Assembly: GCA_027923505.1 (NCBI GenBank)
Contig: BROI01000026.1
Span: forward strand, 124,001 to 188,000
Reading direction: 5' to 3'
DNA length: 64,000 nucleotides
Origin: Mayamaea pseudoterrestris
Lineage: Eukaryota; Bacillariophyta; Bacillariophyceae; Sellaphorales; Sellaphoraceae
This document shows, piece by piece, positions 10,184-20,700 of this stretch (the stretch's first letter is position 1; every line of letters starts with the position of its first letter). The position numbers were made by a program, and so were the translations under genes. The notes below the pieces were generated by a model that did no database searches, had not been told where the DNA came from, and worked only from the letters and a program-made list of their open reading frames with translations.

Positions 10184-10547
10184 GTGACTGTAAGGGGACC
10201 TGCAAAGGCTTGTATAATATGATGACGTTTTCTTTTGCAATTTTATAATTTATCACCCGTAGTATTGGATAAAAGATGGAACAGTCTAGCTGGGGCGCAA
10301 TATAAAGTGCTCAGGATCCTGATCAAGCCGGTCAAAATTTACATTCTCTGATGGCATAAAAGTACCGTAAATCCAACCCTTTCTCATGTTCACTACTCAG
10401 CTCAAGCACCTGCAGCACTACCTGCATAGTACATGTACTTTTCAGCTAACCCAAGCTGATTTCTGTCGTATCGGTTTTGCTTTTTGCGCGACGACGCATT
10501 TTGTTCCACTTGATTTTTAACGTCTGGCACCAAAAAAGGCATCAAGA
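10184..10547. other. Intergenic between two plus-strand genes
   Basis: 364 bp, moderately AT-rich, with no gene seen. It should contain the 3' end of the preceding gene and the promoter of the membrane protein starting at 10548. Confidence 0.5.
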
Positions 10548-12137
10548 ATGCGACGTTTACTCTTCTTCTCCTTTTTACTAATTGTATCACCATTTACAGT
10601 ATGTTTTGTTCGTGCAGAAAATGCAGTGATGCAGTTCAAGTCAAGAGCAGCAGCTGCAGCAGGACGACGAACGAGCAGCTTCGGCAAACGAAAGCACAAT
10701 TTCCAGCAAGTACAGCGACAATCATCATTTTCTATTCAATTGAATAGATTCAGAGGCGGCGATCAAATGCAGGAGGAAGCTCTTGATGGTGAATCTGCTC
10801 CTGCTGCCGTGTCGATGGAAGGGATGCACAATCATGACCATGACGGCGGCGACGAACCCTTTGTACTCGACGATCTTCATCATCCACAAGAACCAGCAGA
10901 GCCTTTCAATACTGCCATTAACATTCCAGTCAGCAGCAAAATGATGACAATGACTCGCAGCGTTCACTTGCAATCGCTGCTTGCCTGGACGTCGTCCTAC
11001 TTGCATGCTGCCTTGGCTCATCCTTCCTTTGCAACGCTGTATGCACTCGTCCTGCTTGGATCATCCGTCGGCTTTTACCTATTCGTCTACTTTACTTCCA
11101 TTGGATACTCGCTTGGTATTGGCTATGCAGCGGCTTGGTTGCTTCTTTCAGACTACTACTATCGTGGTGGCGGCGGCAAATCTATGCAACTACATTCCAT
11201 CTTGGTGGTGGCATGGTCCATTCGACTGCTTTGCTTCTTGCTGCACCGCGAATTCATCGCCTGGCCGGCCCTGCACCTTCAGTATCGGCGCACCAGACAG
11301 CAACGAAAGACTAGTAAGAAGCAAAAGAGGCATCAGAAACGAAGTGCTGCAACGCCAGTCTCAGTCGATGATTCTGCTGCGGCTGATGAAGAACAACCAT
11401 CCACAACAACGACAGCAGCAGCAGTCGCGACGGATGGACCACCCAAAATTGTTCAACTCTCATGCTGGCTAGTCTATTCACTGCTCTACACCTGCCTTGC
11501 TTCGCCATGCTACTATTTTCACAAGCAAATGCGCGAAACTAGCAAGACGCAACACTGCAAGGTGGCACTCGCTCTACAAATCTTTGGCTTGTCGGTGGAA
11601 ACAGTTTCCGACCTGCAAAAGTCGCGATTCAAGCAACGGAGACCAGCTGACTGGTGTCGCGTTGGAATATGGAAACATGGAAGACATGTCAACTATGCTG
11701 GCGAGTGGTTGTTTTGGCTTGGAACGTATTTGGCTGGTGTGAGTGCGGTAGTGACGAGTGCTTTGACAAGGACAACGACAACAACGAGCACATTGGCATT
11801 TTGCTCCAGGGCACTGACAGTCATGAGCATAGGATTCGCGTTCATCACGCTCGTGCTGCTGGGAGCGGCAGAGTTTGTCGGTGCTCGACAGCTGGAAAAG
11901 TATGGGCATGACTTTGACTACCTTCAGTTTCGCGAAACCCATGGATGGCTTGGTCCCAACTGGATGACAATGAAACGAACCATTGCGGCAACGGCACTAC
12001 CCAAGCTCCAAAGTATCAAGAAGCTTGGTCGACGGAAGGAGAATCTGTCGAATACAACAACATTGGAGCAGGACGATTATGCTGGTGATGGACAAGCCGA
12101 CGGAAAGGCTCAGTCGGACGGATCGCTACTGCTGTAA
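10548..12137 (+). CDS. Polytopic membrane protein, DUF1295 / steroid 5-alpha-reductase-like
   Basis: 529 codons, single exon. It starts with a signal-like hydrophobic leader (LLFFSFLLIVSPFTVCF). After a low-complexity region, several membrane segments follow at about residues 160-215 and 220-245, one near 305-330, a pair at about 385-410, and one near 425-450. The diagnostic motif is RVGIWKHGRHVNYAGEWLFW at about 372-391, matching the R-x-x-N-Y-x-G-E signature of DUF1295 and the related isoprenylcysteine methyltransferase and 5-alpha-reductase superfamily. A C-terminal YLQFRETHGWLGPNW block follows. Members reduce or methylate lipid substrates; the substrate here is unknown. A basic and Gln-rich cytosolic insert lies at about 250-300. 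Confidence 0.65.
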   Translation: MRRLLFFSFLLIVSPFTVCFVRAENAVMQFKSRAAAAAGRRTSSFGKRKHNFQQVQRQSSFSIQLNRFRGGDQMQEEALDGESAPAAVSMEGMHNHDHDGGDEPFVLDDLHHPQEPAEPFNTAINIPVSSKMMTMTRSVHLQSLLAWTSSYLHAALAHPSFATLYALVLLGSSVGFYLFVYFTSIGYSLGIGYAAAWLLLSDYYYRGGGGKSMQLHSILVVAWSIRLLCFLLHREFIAWPALHLQYRRTRQQRKTSKKQKRHQKRSAATPVSVDDSAAADEEQPSTTTTAAAVATDGPPKIVQLSCWLVYSLLYTCLASPCYYFHKQMRETSKTQHCKVALALQIFGLSVETVSDLQKSRFKQRRPADWCRVGIWKHGRHVNYAGEWLFWLGTYLAGVSAVVTSALTRTTTTTSTLAFCSRALTVMSIGFAFITLVLLGAAEFVGARQLEKYGHDFDYLQFRETHGWLGPNWMTMKRTIAATALPKLQSIKKLGRRKENLSNTTTLEQDDYAGDGQADGKAQSDGSLLL

Positions 12138-12311
12138 TTTATCATTGTCAAAAATAACTCAATTTGTAAAATATGGTAGCATTATATCGTTGCTTTCCTC
12201 GTCGTGTGGGGAGCAACAAATTGTGCGGTTATCGCAGACGGCAGTGTACAACTGCTCACCTCGCATCGGCGTCGAATGAACCATGCGTCGCCATAAAAAT
12301 CCAGCAATATC

Positions 12312-14237
12312 TCAAACAATATACGAGGTATTGTGATAATTGGATGCAGCACCCGCCGTGGCTGCATTCGTCCGAGCTCCTTCGTCGCTACGGCCGCGCA
12401 GCAGGTGGCTCGTTGATTCTCGAAGCTCCAACTCCTTCAAAGTCTCCGCGTTACCGCTGCCACTTCCATTGAACATTTTCATGTTCAACATTGACCCATT
12501 TCCACTGACGTATGGACTACTGTGCCGACTCGTCTTGTACTTTTGACCTGGTCCATTGCTCCGGCTTCGCTTGCTATCATTTCGCCGTCGTAAACTCTTG
12601 GCCGTCAGCGCGGCAATGAATATAAACACGCCGAGTAAATGTTCCAGCGTGCAGACATTATGAAACAAGAAGAACGACAAAAACAATGTTGTAGCCTTGC
12701 GCGTGACGCTGGTTATACTCATGGTGAGCGCACCAAACTGCTTGGTGATTGCCGCGCTGCAGCTTGAACCAAAGAACCCCATGCTTGAAAATAGAATCAA
12801 AACGCCAATTTTGGCCGGCACTGTCCACGTTCGTTCACTCATTGGTAGCGATAGTTCCTGGTATGTTCCAGGCTGCAGCAACCAGTCCATGCCTTCGCGC
12901 AAGTCGCCCTTGATTGCCGCCGCCGCTGAAATGGCCACTAACGCAATCGAGTACATTTTGAAGATAAACTCATCTTGTCCAACTCCAAACCGCTGCATGA
13001 TGGTTTCACTCACATTGGTGATGGCGCCGTCACAAATGAGCGACACAGTCAGCATAATGACTCCCATGGGCGCAAAAATGGCGCTGGAATTGGCGTCGGC
13101 GTGCAGAAAGAGTGCCAATCCAAGTACCATGGTTGATACGATCAGATAGTCCTTGCAAACGTAGCGTTTCTTGGACAAGATTACGCCAAACAGCATGGTA
13201 AAAACGACTCGACTCGACTTGAGTAGCGTCTTGGCTGGGTAATTCAAATATTGCATGGCAAGATTGGTCATGCCCAAGTCAAGTGCGCGCAGCAGCGACA
13301 ATCCCAAGTAAAGTATGAACGGCACTGGAATGGTATTTGCCGCCGACATGCCCGAATTGGATGGCGGCGGCGGTGGAACATTCGAGTAACTCTTGTTGCT
13401 ATTTCCATGCGGCAGTTGCAGCGACTGCTGCTGCAGCCAGGTTGCTTCGGCGAGTGCGGCAAACTGCTTGCGCTCGTGCTTTTCGTAGACGAAGCGTCGC
13501 AGCAAGTATGCCAGCACGGTATATCCAACAAACTGCACCGTTGCTAGAAACAATCCGAGTTTGCGGTTGCAAAGCTGCACGCTAATCAGCTCCTGCAAGT
13601 AGCCGTAGAGCAGCGAAAAGACAAACACGCCGGATGCGCACATGACAAACTGCAAATTGCGCGAGTATCCGGATATGTCAAAGCCCAAGACCAAGACTGG
13701 TTCCGAAACCAAGTCGTCAAAGAATTCCAAATCACTGCTCGTATTTGGAGCAGCCTTGATGGGATTTGGAGGTGGTAAAGGATGAGCGTGGTGTTGTTGA
13801 TGATGATGAAGGTGATGCAATGGTGGATTGTTACTGCTGCTGTGGCTGCTGCCAACATGATGATCATTTTGCTGCTGCTGCGAATAAATCGTTCGTTGCT
13901 TCGGAGCTAATTGAGACGTTGTTGTCGTTGGAGCCAAGTATGGAATCTCCAAGTGACGCAATGGTTCCTTGTTGCTGCTGCTGCTGCTCATAGCAGAAGT
14001 CTCCTGCGATCCAGCCGCAGCATCAGCGTCGTCAATACTCAGTAGACGCTGCATTAACGTTTCGTCTTGCTGTGAATGACTCGAGTGAATATGTAAATGT
14101 TGATTGTTGTTGCTGCTATTTAATGATCCCTTTTCCGGAGTTGTTGTAGCGGATGGTTGTCGCTGTCGCATCATGGTCGTCATGAGCGTTCGACGAAACG
14201 ATTGGTACTGATAATCTAGCAAGTTAGCAAGCAGCAA
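12312..14237 (-). CDS. UAA-family nucleotide-sulfate/nucleotide-sugar transporter (SLC35B type)
   Basis: 641 codons, single exon. The N-terminal 180 residues are low complexity (Gln, His, Ser). The core (about 190-560) has around ten membrane helices typical of the drug/metabolite transporter superfamily, with the SLC35B-like stretch AMQYLNYPAKTLLKSSRVV in the fifth to sixth helix region and a Lys-Lys-rich C-terminal end of the core (about 555-575). In this family SLC35B2/B3 import PAPS, the sulfate donor, into the Golgi, while B1 and B4 carry UDP-sugars; the KSSRV element favours the PAPS subgroup but this is not proven. The two sulfotransferase-like genes at 43-46 kb would need such a donor. 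The C-terminal tail is Ser/Asn/Gly-rich. Confidence 0.8.
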   Translation of the reverse strand: MLLANLLDYQYQSFRRTLMTTMMRQRQPSATTTPEKGSLNSSNNNQHLHIHSSHSQQDETLMQRLLSIDDADAAAGSQETSAMSSSSSNKEPLRHLEIPYLAPTTTTSQLAPKQRTIYSQQQQNDHHVGSSHSSSNNPPLHHLHHHQQHHAHPLPPPNPIKAAPNTSSDLEFFDDLVSEPVLVLGFDISGYSRNLQFVMCASGVFVFSLLYGYLQELISVQLCNRKLGLFLATVQFVGYTVLAYLLRRFVYEKHERKQFAALAEATWLQQQSLQLPHGNSNKSYSNVPPPPPSNSGMSAANTIPVPFILYLGLSLLRALDLGMTNLAMQYLNYPAKTLLKSSRVVFTMLFGVILSKKRYVCKDYLIVSTMVLGLALFLHADANSSAIFAPMGVIMLTVSLICDGAITNVSETIMQRFGVGQDEFIFKMYSIALVAISAAAAIKGDLREGMDWLLQPGTYQELSLPMSERTWTVPAKIGVLILFSSMGFFGSSCSAAITKQFGALTMSITSVTRKATTLFLSFFLFHNVCTLEHLLGVFIFIAALTAKSLRRRNDSKRSRSNGPGQKYKTSRHSSPYVSGNGSMLNMKMFNGSGSGNAETLKELELRESTSHLLRGRSDEGARTNAATAGAASNYHNTSYIV

Positions 14238-14394
14238 TCAAGAGAGTCAAGTCAGTCTTTGACGAGGGTGCTTGTATAATGCAAGGCGAAATGGATGCCA
14301 TGGTTCACGTCGCCGTCGTTGGCGGCCTTTTCCTCTCGTCGCTCGTTGTTGCGTCAGTTGTTTTCTACTACTGCCTCATGAGTCATTGATTGTT

Positions 14395-14625
14395 CGACAC
14401 TGTGGCTCAAAGAGTAGTGCCAAAAACTTTGATTTTCAACGTACGATGACTGTAGCTCAAAGTGTAGTGCCCAAAACTGTGAAAGATATCAAATTTTTTG
14501 ACACTGTGGCTCAAAGAGTAGTGCCAGAAACTGTGATTTTCAACGTACGATGACTGTGGCTTAAAGTGTAGTGCCAAAAACTGTGAAAGATATCAAAGTT
14601 TTTGGCACTATGGCTCTAAGAGTAG
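14395..14625. repeat. 50-bp minisatellite, cluster 2, with internal inverted units
   Basis: The same unit as at 7195-7490 (CTGTGGCTCAAAGAGTAGTG, CCAAAAACTTTGATTTTCAA, CGTACGATGA). Here some copies run into inverted ones: 14571-14582 (GTGCCAAAAACT) and 14597-14608 (AGTTTTTGGCAC) are perfect complements separated by 14 bases. A similar imperfect arrangement lies about 100 bp to the left. The cluster sits in the divergent intergenic space between the UAA transporter (minus) and the MerC gene (plus), ending about 30 bp before the MerC start. Confidence 0.85.
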
Positions 14626-14656
14626 GCAAGCTGAGCAACGCTCATGAAAACCAGTC

Positions 14657-16066
14657 ATGAATGACCGCGCGCCTCGTTTCGTCCGATTCGACCCGACTCG
14701 CTTCACCAAGGAATTGCTTTGCCGCGCCTTGACTCACTGCAAAGTCACTTCATTATTCTCGTTCCATCGAATGGCCGTCGAAAGACTCCTGGACAAGGAC
14801 AAGAGCGATAACATTACATTCATCAATTCACTTTTCAGTCAATCTGCAACCATGACCATTCTCCGAGCATCATCGTCTGCTGCCTTTGGCGCACCGCCCA
14901 ATACTCCTCCTCTTTCCGCTCGAACAAGCCCATCCCTTCGCTCCCGCGCAAGTCGCATGCCGTCAAATCTTGAGCTTTCCGTAACGAAAATGTCGAATGT
15001 TGATGACTGCTTGGGATGCAACGATTCCACGTGCTTGACTTGCAGTACCGCCATGTATTGCTCCTTTGTGACACCTACGAAGAGTCGTAGTACCATGGAA
15101 GAGATGACGACTACAGTCGCGGGAGTCTCGCGCATGACGCCTCCATTTCCTTATCCAGCAGCCATGGCGTTGCGAGGAAATGCAAAGAGTCCGACATTGA
15201 CAGCAACTTCCTTAACGAGTCGGCAGCGTCGCGTTACTCCAACGAGCACCAACAACAGCAAGCAGAATCAAGTCTTTTTTGAGCGACGTCGGCCCAGTGA
15301 CAGCATGACTATTCCAGCAGCGTCATCAAGCACTCGCATGCAGCAACTGAATACGTTGTCGCAGTACGCCGCCTGGTTCTGCGTCTTGGACTGCACCGTC
15401 CTGCCGATGCTGCTCGTTGTCGTGCCGTTTCTAAGCGTGTCGCCAGCCGCCTCGCACCAGTTGCACGTACTGACGCACGAGATGGCACTCAAGTTTGTCC
15501 TTCCGCTGGGAGTAGTGACGACCTTGCTGAATTTCTATTCGTCGACTACGGCGAGTAATAGCAGTGGTGCGAGTGACGCTAAATTGGCAGCAGCATCAAC
15601 CACAACGACTTTAACTAAAGCGACCGTCAATCGACCGTCATTGTCGCGTCGCTTCCTGCTTCCCTACCTTTACACGGCCTTGGCTGTCACTGGATTGATT
15701 CTCATTTTCCTCGCCAACAACGAGTCGGCGCTGGCGACAGTCATGAGTAGCATCAAAGGTGGACTACATAATGCAGCGGCAGAAACAAGTCACGGTCATT
15801 TGCATCATGCTCATCACCACCACGCGCATCATCATGTTCATGCTCATGCTCACGCTCACCATGCTCATGCTCACGTCCATGGCCACGCTCATGACATTCC
15901 AGAGTGGCTGCATCGGGTGGTGAACATTTTCGGATGCGCCTGCCTCATGACAGCCAACTACTTGACCAAACAGTTTCAAAAGCAGACGAACAATGGAGGC
16001 GATAGCAATGGAGGCGATAGCAGTGGAGGCGGCTTCTTTTGTGCGAGTCCGAGCTGCAAGTGTTGA
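14657..16066 (+). CDS. MerC-domain membrane protein with histidine-rich segment
   Basis: 469 codons, single exon. The first 230 residues are Ser/Thr-rich with a Cys cluster (CLGCNDSTCLTCSTAMYC, about 118-135); a later Met such as that at about 14851 could be the start. The MerC-like core begins at about 232 with FCVLDCTVLPMLLVVVPFL, the Cys-containing first helix of the family. Further membrane helices lie near 275-295, 335-350 and 420-440. Between the third and fourth helices is a run of about 35 residues made almost wholly of His and Ala (about 380-415). MerC proteins carry Hg(II) across membranes in bacteria; in eukaryotes the metal is unknown. The His stretch suggests zinc or other divalent metal binding. 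Confidence 0.75.
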   Translation: MNDRAPRFVRFDPTRFTKELLCRALTHCKVTSLFSFHRMAVERLLDKDKSDNITFINSLFSQSATMTILRASSSAAFGAPPNTPPLSARTSPSLRSRASRMPSNLELSVTKMSNVDDCLGCNDSTCLTCSTAMYCSFVTPTKSRSTMEEMTTTVAGVSRMTPPFPYPAAMALRGNAKSPTLTATSLTSRQRRVTPTSTNNSKQNQVFFERRRPSDSMTIPAASSSTRMQQLNTLSQYAAWFCVLDCTVLPMLLVVVPFLSVSPAASHQLHVLTHEMALKFVLPLGVVTTLLNFYSSTTASNSSGASDAKLAAASTTTTLTKATVNRPSLSRRFLLPYLYTALAVTGLILIFLANNESALATVMSSIKGGLHNAAAETSHGHLHHAHHHHAHHHVHAHAHAHHAHAHVHGHAHDIPEWLHRVVNIFGCACLMTANYLTKQFQKQTNNGGDSNGGDSSGGGFFCASPSCKC

Positions 16067-16560
16067 GCAAAAATAGGATTCGTTTGCGAATGGAATGGAA
16101 CAGAGTGGATTGCAATTGGAATGCAACGATGAGGTGTGTTCGAGCGACGAGTCACGAACAATGAACGGACGACTTGCGTATTTATACATGTATATATTTT
16201 AGAAATCAGATGCATTAGTTACTTTCGATTTTCATTTCGTGTAGCACAGTGCTTACTCACGCAGATGCAGCCAGGATTATGTATGTCAAGTGGCGGAAAA
16301 TGGCAACGATAACAAGCGCAGGCATGTCGACATTTTTCATGACCAAAGCTATGAGCTCGTGGTTACTCAAGCGTCGCATCCATCTTGTTCACCAGCAGCT
16401 ATATTAAACGGCATACCGCTTCCTGACAAATCGCTCAACGATGCTTGTTGGCCGCTGCTTCCTGCAAATCAGTTTGCATTGCATTGAGACACTTTGTGCT
16501 GCGGCCAATGGGAGGACACTTGGCAATCTTTGCTGAAGTAGTAAACACCCTTGCCCTGGA

Positions 16561-16880
16561 GTATTAAAAAGCACTATCAGGACGGATGATTGTAAGCAGG
16601 CTGAGTCTGTACAAGTGCTGCACTTTCATCGCGCTTGGCCTTTCAAGTGTATTCTTGATAGCATTCAAATATGCTCGTCGTGTTGTCTCGATAATGAGAT
16701 TGATTACCAACTCGTCTACCGATAGGTCCGCAAATTCATCTTTTCGAAAACACTTGGGATGATGCAAAAGCAACAGCGATAGCATGTCGAGCAGCCTGCG
16801 GTGTGCGGTGTCTGATACGGGGCTGAACGACGTTGGTTGCAGTCCAAGCTCTTCGTCTGATGCGAAAGCATATAGCGCTT
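16561..16880 (-). CDS. Possible exon, helical, weakly histone-fold-like
   Basis: A minus-strand frame runs from about 16880 down to a stop near 16564. It reads as two or three amphipathic helices, including LLDMLSLLLLHHPKCF and SVDELVINLIIETTRRAYLN. The second helix and the following KVQHLYRLSLL segment loosely resemble the TAF13-type histone fold. The internal Met at 16785 gives a 73-codon frame; sequence upstream of it reads on plausibly (ASDEELGLQPTSFSPVSDTA) to a candidate acceptor (TTTCGCATCAG). I could not find the matching first exon, so this may be a remnant or a chance frame. Confidence 0.25.
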
Positions 16881-17199
16881 AAAAAAGAAACCGACGACTA
16901 CGGTTGCAGTCCAGCCAGATTCCGCCTCATGCAACGACTTGACACTGAAATATCCGCATGGGGATGTCGACCCTCATCGCCATCATGAACGCCCTGCCAT
17001 GCCAACATGCGTGCATACAGGCCTTCAAAGATCATCTACCGGTAGCAGTTCTACCAACAAATACACTCCGGCTAGGTCACAAAGGTGTGTTTCCTTCTCC
17101 ATCAGGTGCAATGATGAAGGAGCAGAGTCTATCAAGTTCGAATGCACTGCACGAGAGGCCGAAATGCTTCATCACAACATCGCTCGACGAGAATGCTAC

Positions 17200-17515
17200 T
17201 CTTTGAGCGACAGTGCCAAAAACTTTGGTATCTTTCACAGTTATTGGCACTACACATTGAGCCACAGTTAACGTACGTTGAAAATCAAAGTTATTGGCAG
17301 TACTGTTTGAGCTACAGTGAACGTACGTTGAAAATCAAAGTTTTTGGCACTACTGTTTGAGCCACAGTCATCGTGCGTTGAAAATCAAAGTTATTGGCGC
17401 CACTGTTTGAGCTACAGTCATCGTACGTTGAAAATCAAAGTTATTGACATAACTCTTTTAGCCACAGTCAATGTACGTTGAAAATCAAAGTTTTTGGCAG
17501 TACTGTTTGAGCTAC
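17200..17515 (-). repeat. 50-bp minisatellite, cluster 3 (inverted orientation)
   Basis: Reverse-complement copies of the unit in clusters 1 and 2: AACGTACGTTGAAAATCAAA followed by GTTATTGGCAGTACTGTTTG recurs about six times with a step of roughly 60 bp. The left end (17210-17255) again contains an inverted pair, TGCCAAAAACT facing AGTTATTGGCA. The cluster ends about 275 bp before the KNL1-like start codon. Confidence 0.85.
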
Positions 17516-17790
17516 ACAACTCGTTGTTGTTCTTCGTGAAATGAGGAACTATCTGAATCATGCAAAATACCTGCGCGCCCGTCGGCTACGGGCAACGGCA
17601 ATCTCCGGGTCGCACAGCATTCGTCCACCATGGCGAGCACAAGTTTTTGATGCGACAGCACCTCGGCAACAGCGATCACAGCAGCAGAAGTATTATAGCT
17701 ACAGCAAGCAATAAAGAAGCACTTGAAACTCTAGCGCTTAAAATTTAAAGACGAAGTTGCTTTTTAATCGAGCATTTTGCAGCAGCAACA

Positions 17791-20700
17791 ATGGCTGACA
17801 CCTCGTCACTGCTTCGAGAGGAGAACTTGACGCCCAACTCGTCTCCAATACGTCCGATTCACAAGAAACCATTAAGCGAGCCAGCAATTGTCAATTTTGA
17901 TGGAATCGCAGCCTTTGGAGGAGCAAATTTGACGACTGGAAGCAATAGCAATGGATTGGACTCAAGCTACTTGAGCAGCTCGTCGTCATCGGCCGGAAGC
18001 GATGATTTAATGACGGACAATAGCAGCATGCTCATTACGACTGATTTCGTAGTTGCGACGGAGGAACGAGAAACTGATAGTCAAGCTTTCTTGTCGAGTC
18101 AAGAAACCGCCATGACGAACGCATCGCGCGAGCATGACGAGTACAACAGCAGCAGCAGCAATATCAACGACGACGGCGATTACGAAATGCAACAACCACC
18201 AGCGACATTGAATCGCCTTCCTTTGGGTCCGCTTCGTCGCCAGAGTCTTGGAGGACCCATGCAGATTCGTAAAACGCCGCCGCTTCCTCCCAATAGTCGT
18301 CGCGCCTCGCTGGATCCGCGCCTTCTTCCAGTCATGCCGCGAGTGCAGCAGCAGTCGCAGCCAGCGACTCTTTCGCAAAGTAATGCAACGGAAACCGACG
18401 CAATTGAACTGAAGCAGGACAATGAGACCGCATCATTTCAGGACGATTCCATGGAGTCGTTTGACGAATCGACGGACCATGACGACACTAGCGGCAGCCA
18501 CGTGCAGCGCCACCAAGTCAAGCGTAGGCAAACATTGGGAGGAAATTTGCTGCCGCCTCGTCCGCTGGCGCAAAGCAAGCGACGCATGACCTTGGAGCCT
18601 GGACTAGTGCCGCCTTGGCAAATGAATACATCAGCTACTACGACAATGGAGGCTGCTGCTGCTGGCGGCGACGTGGAACAAGCTCCGAGCATGATTCATA
18701 CTGAAGGTGCGGCAATGAACGCAAGCAATGGCGAATCGATTCAAATTTACACGCAAGAGTCCGTGTTTGATGATGAGGAGGAAGACGATGATTTTCCGGT
18801 CGCAAAACATCCTCGTCGTCAAAGTATTGCTGGCGTTCCAGCTGATCCACCTGTCACCAAGACTTCCTCCGCTTTGCGTCGACGCATGTCAATGGGGCCA
18901 GGCGTTCCTCGACCCAAGCAAGCAACTACCACTGTTAATACAAACGCAAGCATCAATACACGGATCATGACGCAAACCGGGCATTCTGATTCAGCCGCGA
19001 CCAATGAACAAGCGCCAATGGAAGACTTGACAACGGATTACCAAGACGAGACTGCCGGATTGCTAATGCTTTCGACACCAAAGCCGCATGATCCTCGTCG
19101 TCATACTCTGGATCATGGATCCGTTCCAATGCAGTCGACCAAACAATCTGCGAATCTAGAAACACGTCGCATGAGTATGGGACCGGGCATTGACATGACG
19201 AGTTCAGCAGCCATGCAAGTCTGCCGATTGGATGGCAATAGCAGTACGCCTGGCTCGAACGCGAGCGCTGCAACGACTCCTGGCAGTGCCGCAAGCTCGA
19301 ATGGAAAGTCTTCATCCAAAAAGAACAAACGACCGTCAGTGGATCGTTTGCTGGTGCGCGCGGAGGAAGCCAAGAAACGACGAATTGCAAAGGAAATGCG
19401 CCGATCCAGCATTGGGCTGCACGACAGCCACTCGGAGCAAAGGCCAATGATTGGTAGTAACGACACGGCTCGAGTTTTGTCGCCGATGAAGGTTGCCGAG
19501 CATGGTGATACAACAGCTAGCTTTGGATCGTCCTTCTTATTGACGACCGATTTGGAAGACACGGCCAACCAGACCCATGATGCTCGATCAAACAACACTC
19601 ATCGGCAAATGTTTTCAAAGGAAATCGACAATCAAAACGAGACCATAATCACGAATGATAACATGCTGTTTAGCGACGGTGCAAGTACTTCGCGTCCATC
19701 CAGTACCTCGTTTGCTGGGAAACGCGATGCCGAGTCGACAGAAACATACAAAAGAGGCAATGCTATGGATGAAACGGCCGATGCTGACGCGCTGGCTCAA
19801 CTTTTTGACTCCGACGACGAGTCCGATAAGCGCATGTCGACGGCAACGAGTGGATCCTTTTCAAATATGCTGGGTGAAAAGGCGCAAGCTTCGTTCCATT
19901 CGCCAGGAAAGACTAGGCAAATAAGCAGTGTGTCTTCTCGCAGTCCATCGTCAACTCGATCAAGCATTCCAGTCCTAGGATCACCGGCAAGGCCACCAAG
20001 CGTTCTTGACGTCGTGCTTGGCAAGTCGCCAACGCGTGAACGATCGCCTCACCGCCCTGCGATTGATCGTCATTTACTTGATGCTCAAGCGACAAGCCCC
20101 TTCAAGTCTGGCAAGGTGCGCGAGAGTTTGCTGCTGTCGCCAATTCCCATTTACGAGGACGATAATAATAGCAAGAGCCCCAGCGGATCAGAAGCAAATA
20201 CAAGCCGCGAGCGGCGGATCAGGAACATGGATAGTTTGTTGCAGTATCGTGACGAGTTGACGACTCGGCTCGACCGTCCCGACCTTTTCATGTACGAACA
20301 AAATGGAGCTGCGGCTTTGCCAACAGAAAGCGGCTTGGAGACGAATTGCGCTAATGACGGACCTAGAGAAAACTCGTCGCTGCTGATTCAGGACGTGTCA
20401 CTCACCGAGTCGTTGCATCTGTCACCGGCTCAAAGCACGCGCAGCGCTCAAAGACGTCGCAAGCTTGCTAGCACATCGGATGGAGTCGGCAATATTCTTT
20501 TATTTGCTAGCACTGGGAAGAAGCGTCCAAGTCGGAAGAACTCCATTGTTTCACCACGTCGCGAGAACTTAACAAAGGACGATAGTGGAGCCGATGATTC
20601 AACTCCTTCGGCGAGCACTTTATTGAATACCAGCAAGAGTTACACGTCCACCGATAATGACGCAGGTTTTTCCGCGGTGGCATGCACAAATGAAGAATCC

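Larger units (their letters stand above)
16067..17790. other. Intergenic region between MerC and KNL1-like genes
   Basis: 1.7 kb without a firm gene. It holds a possible minus-strand exon (16561-16880) and the third minisatellite cluster (17200-17515), listed separately. The remaining short frames overlap one another and lack recognisable content. Confidence 0.5.
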
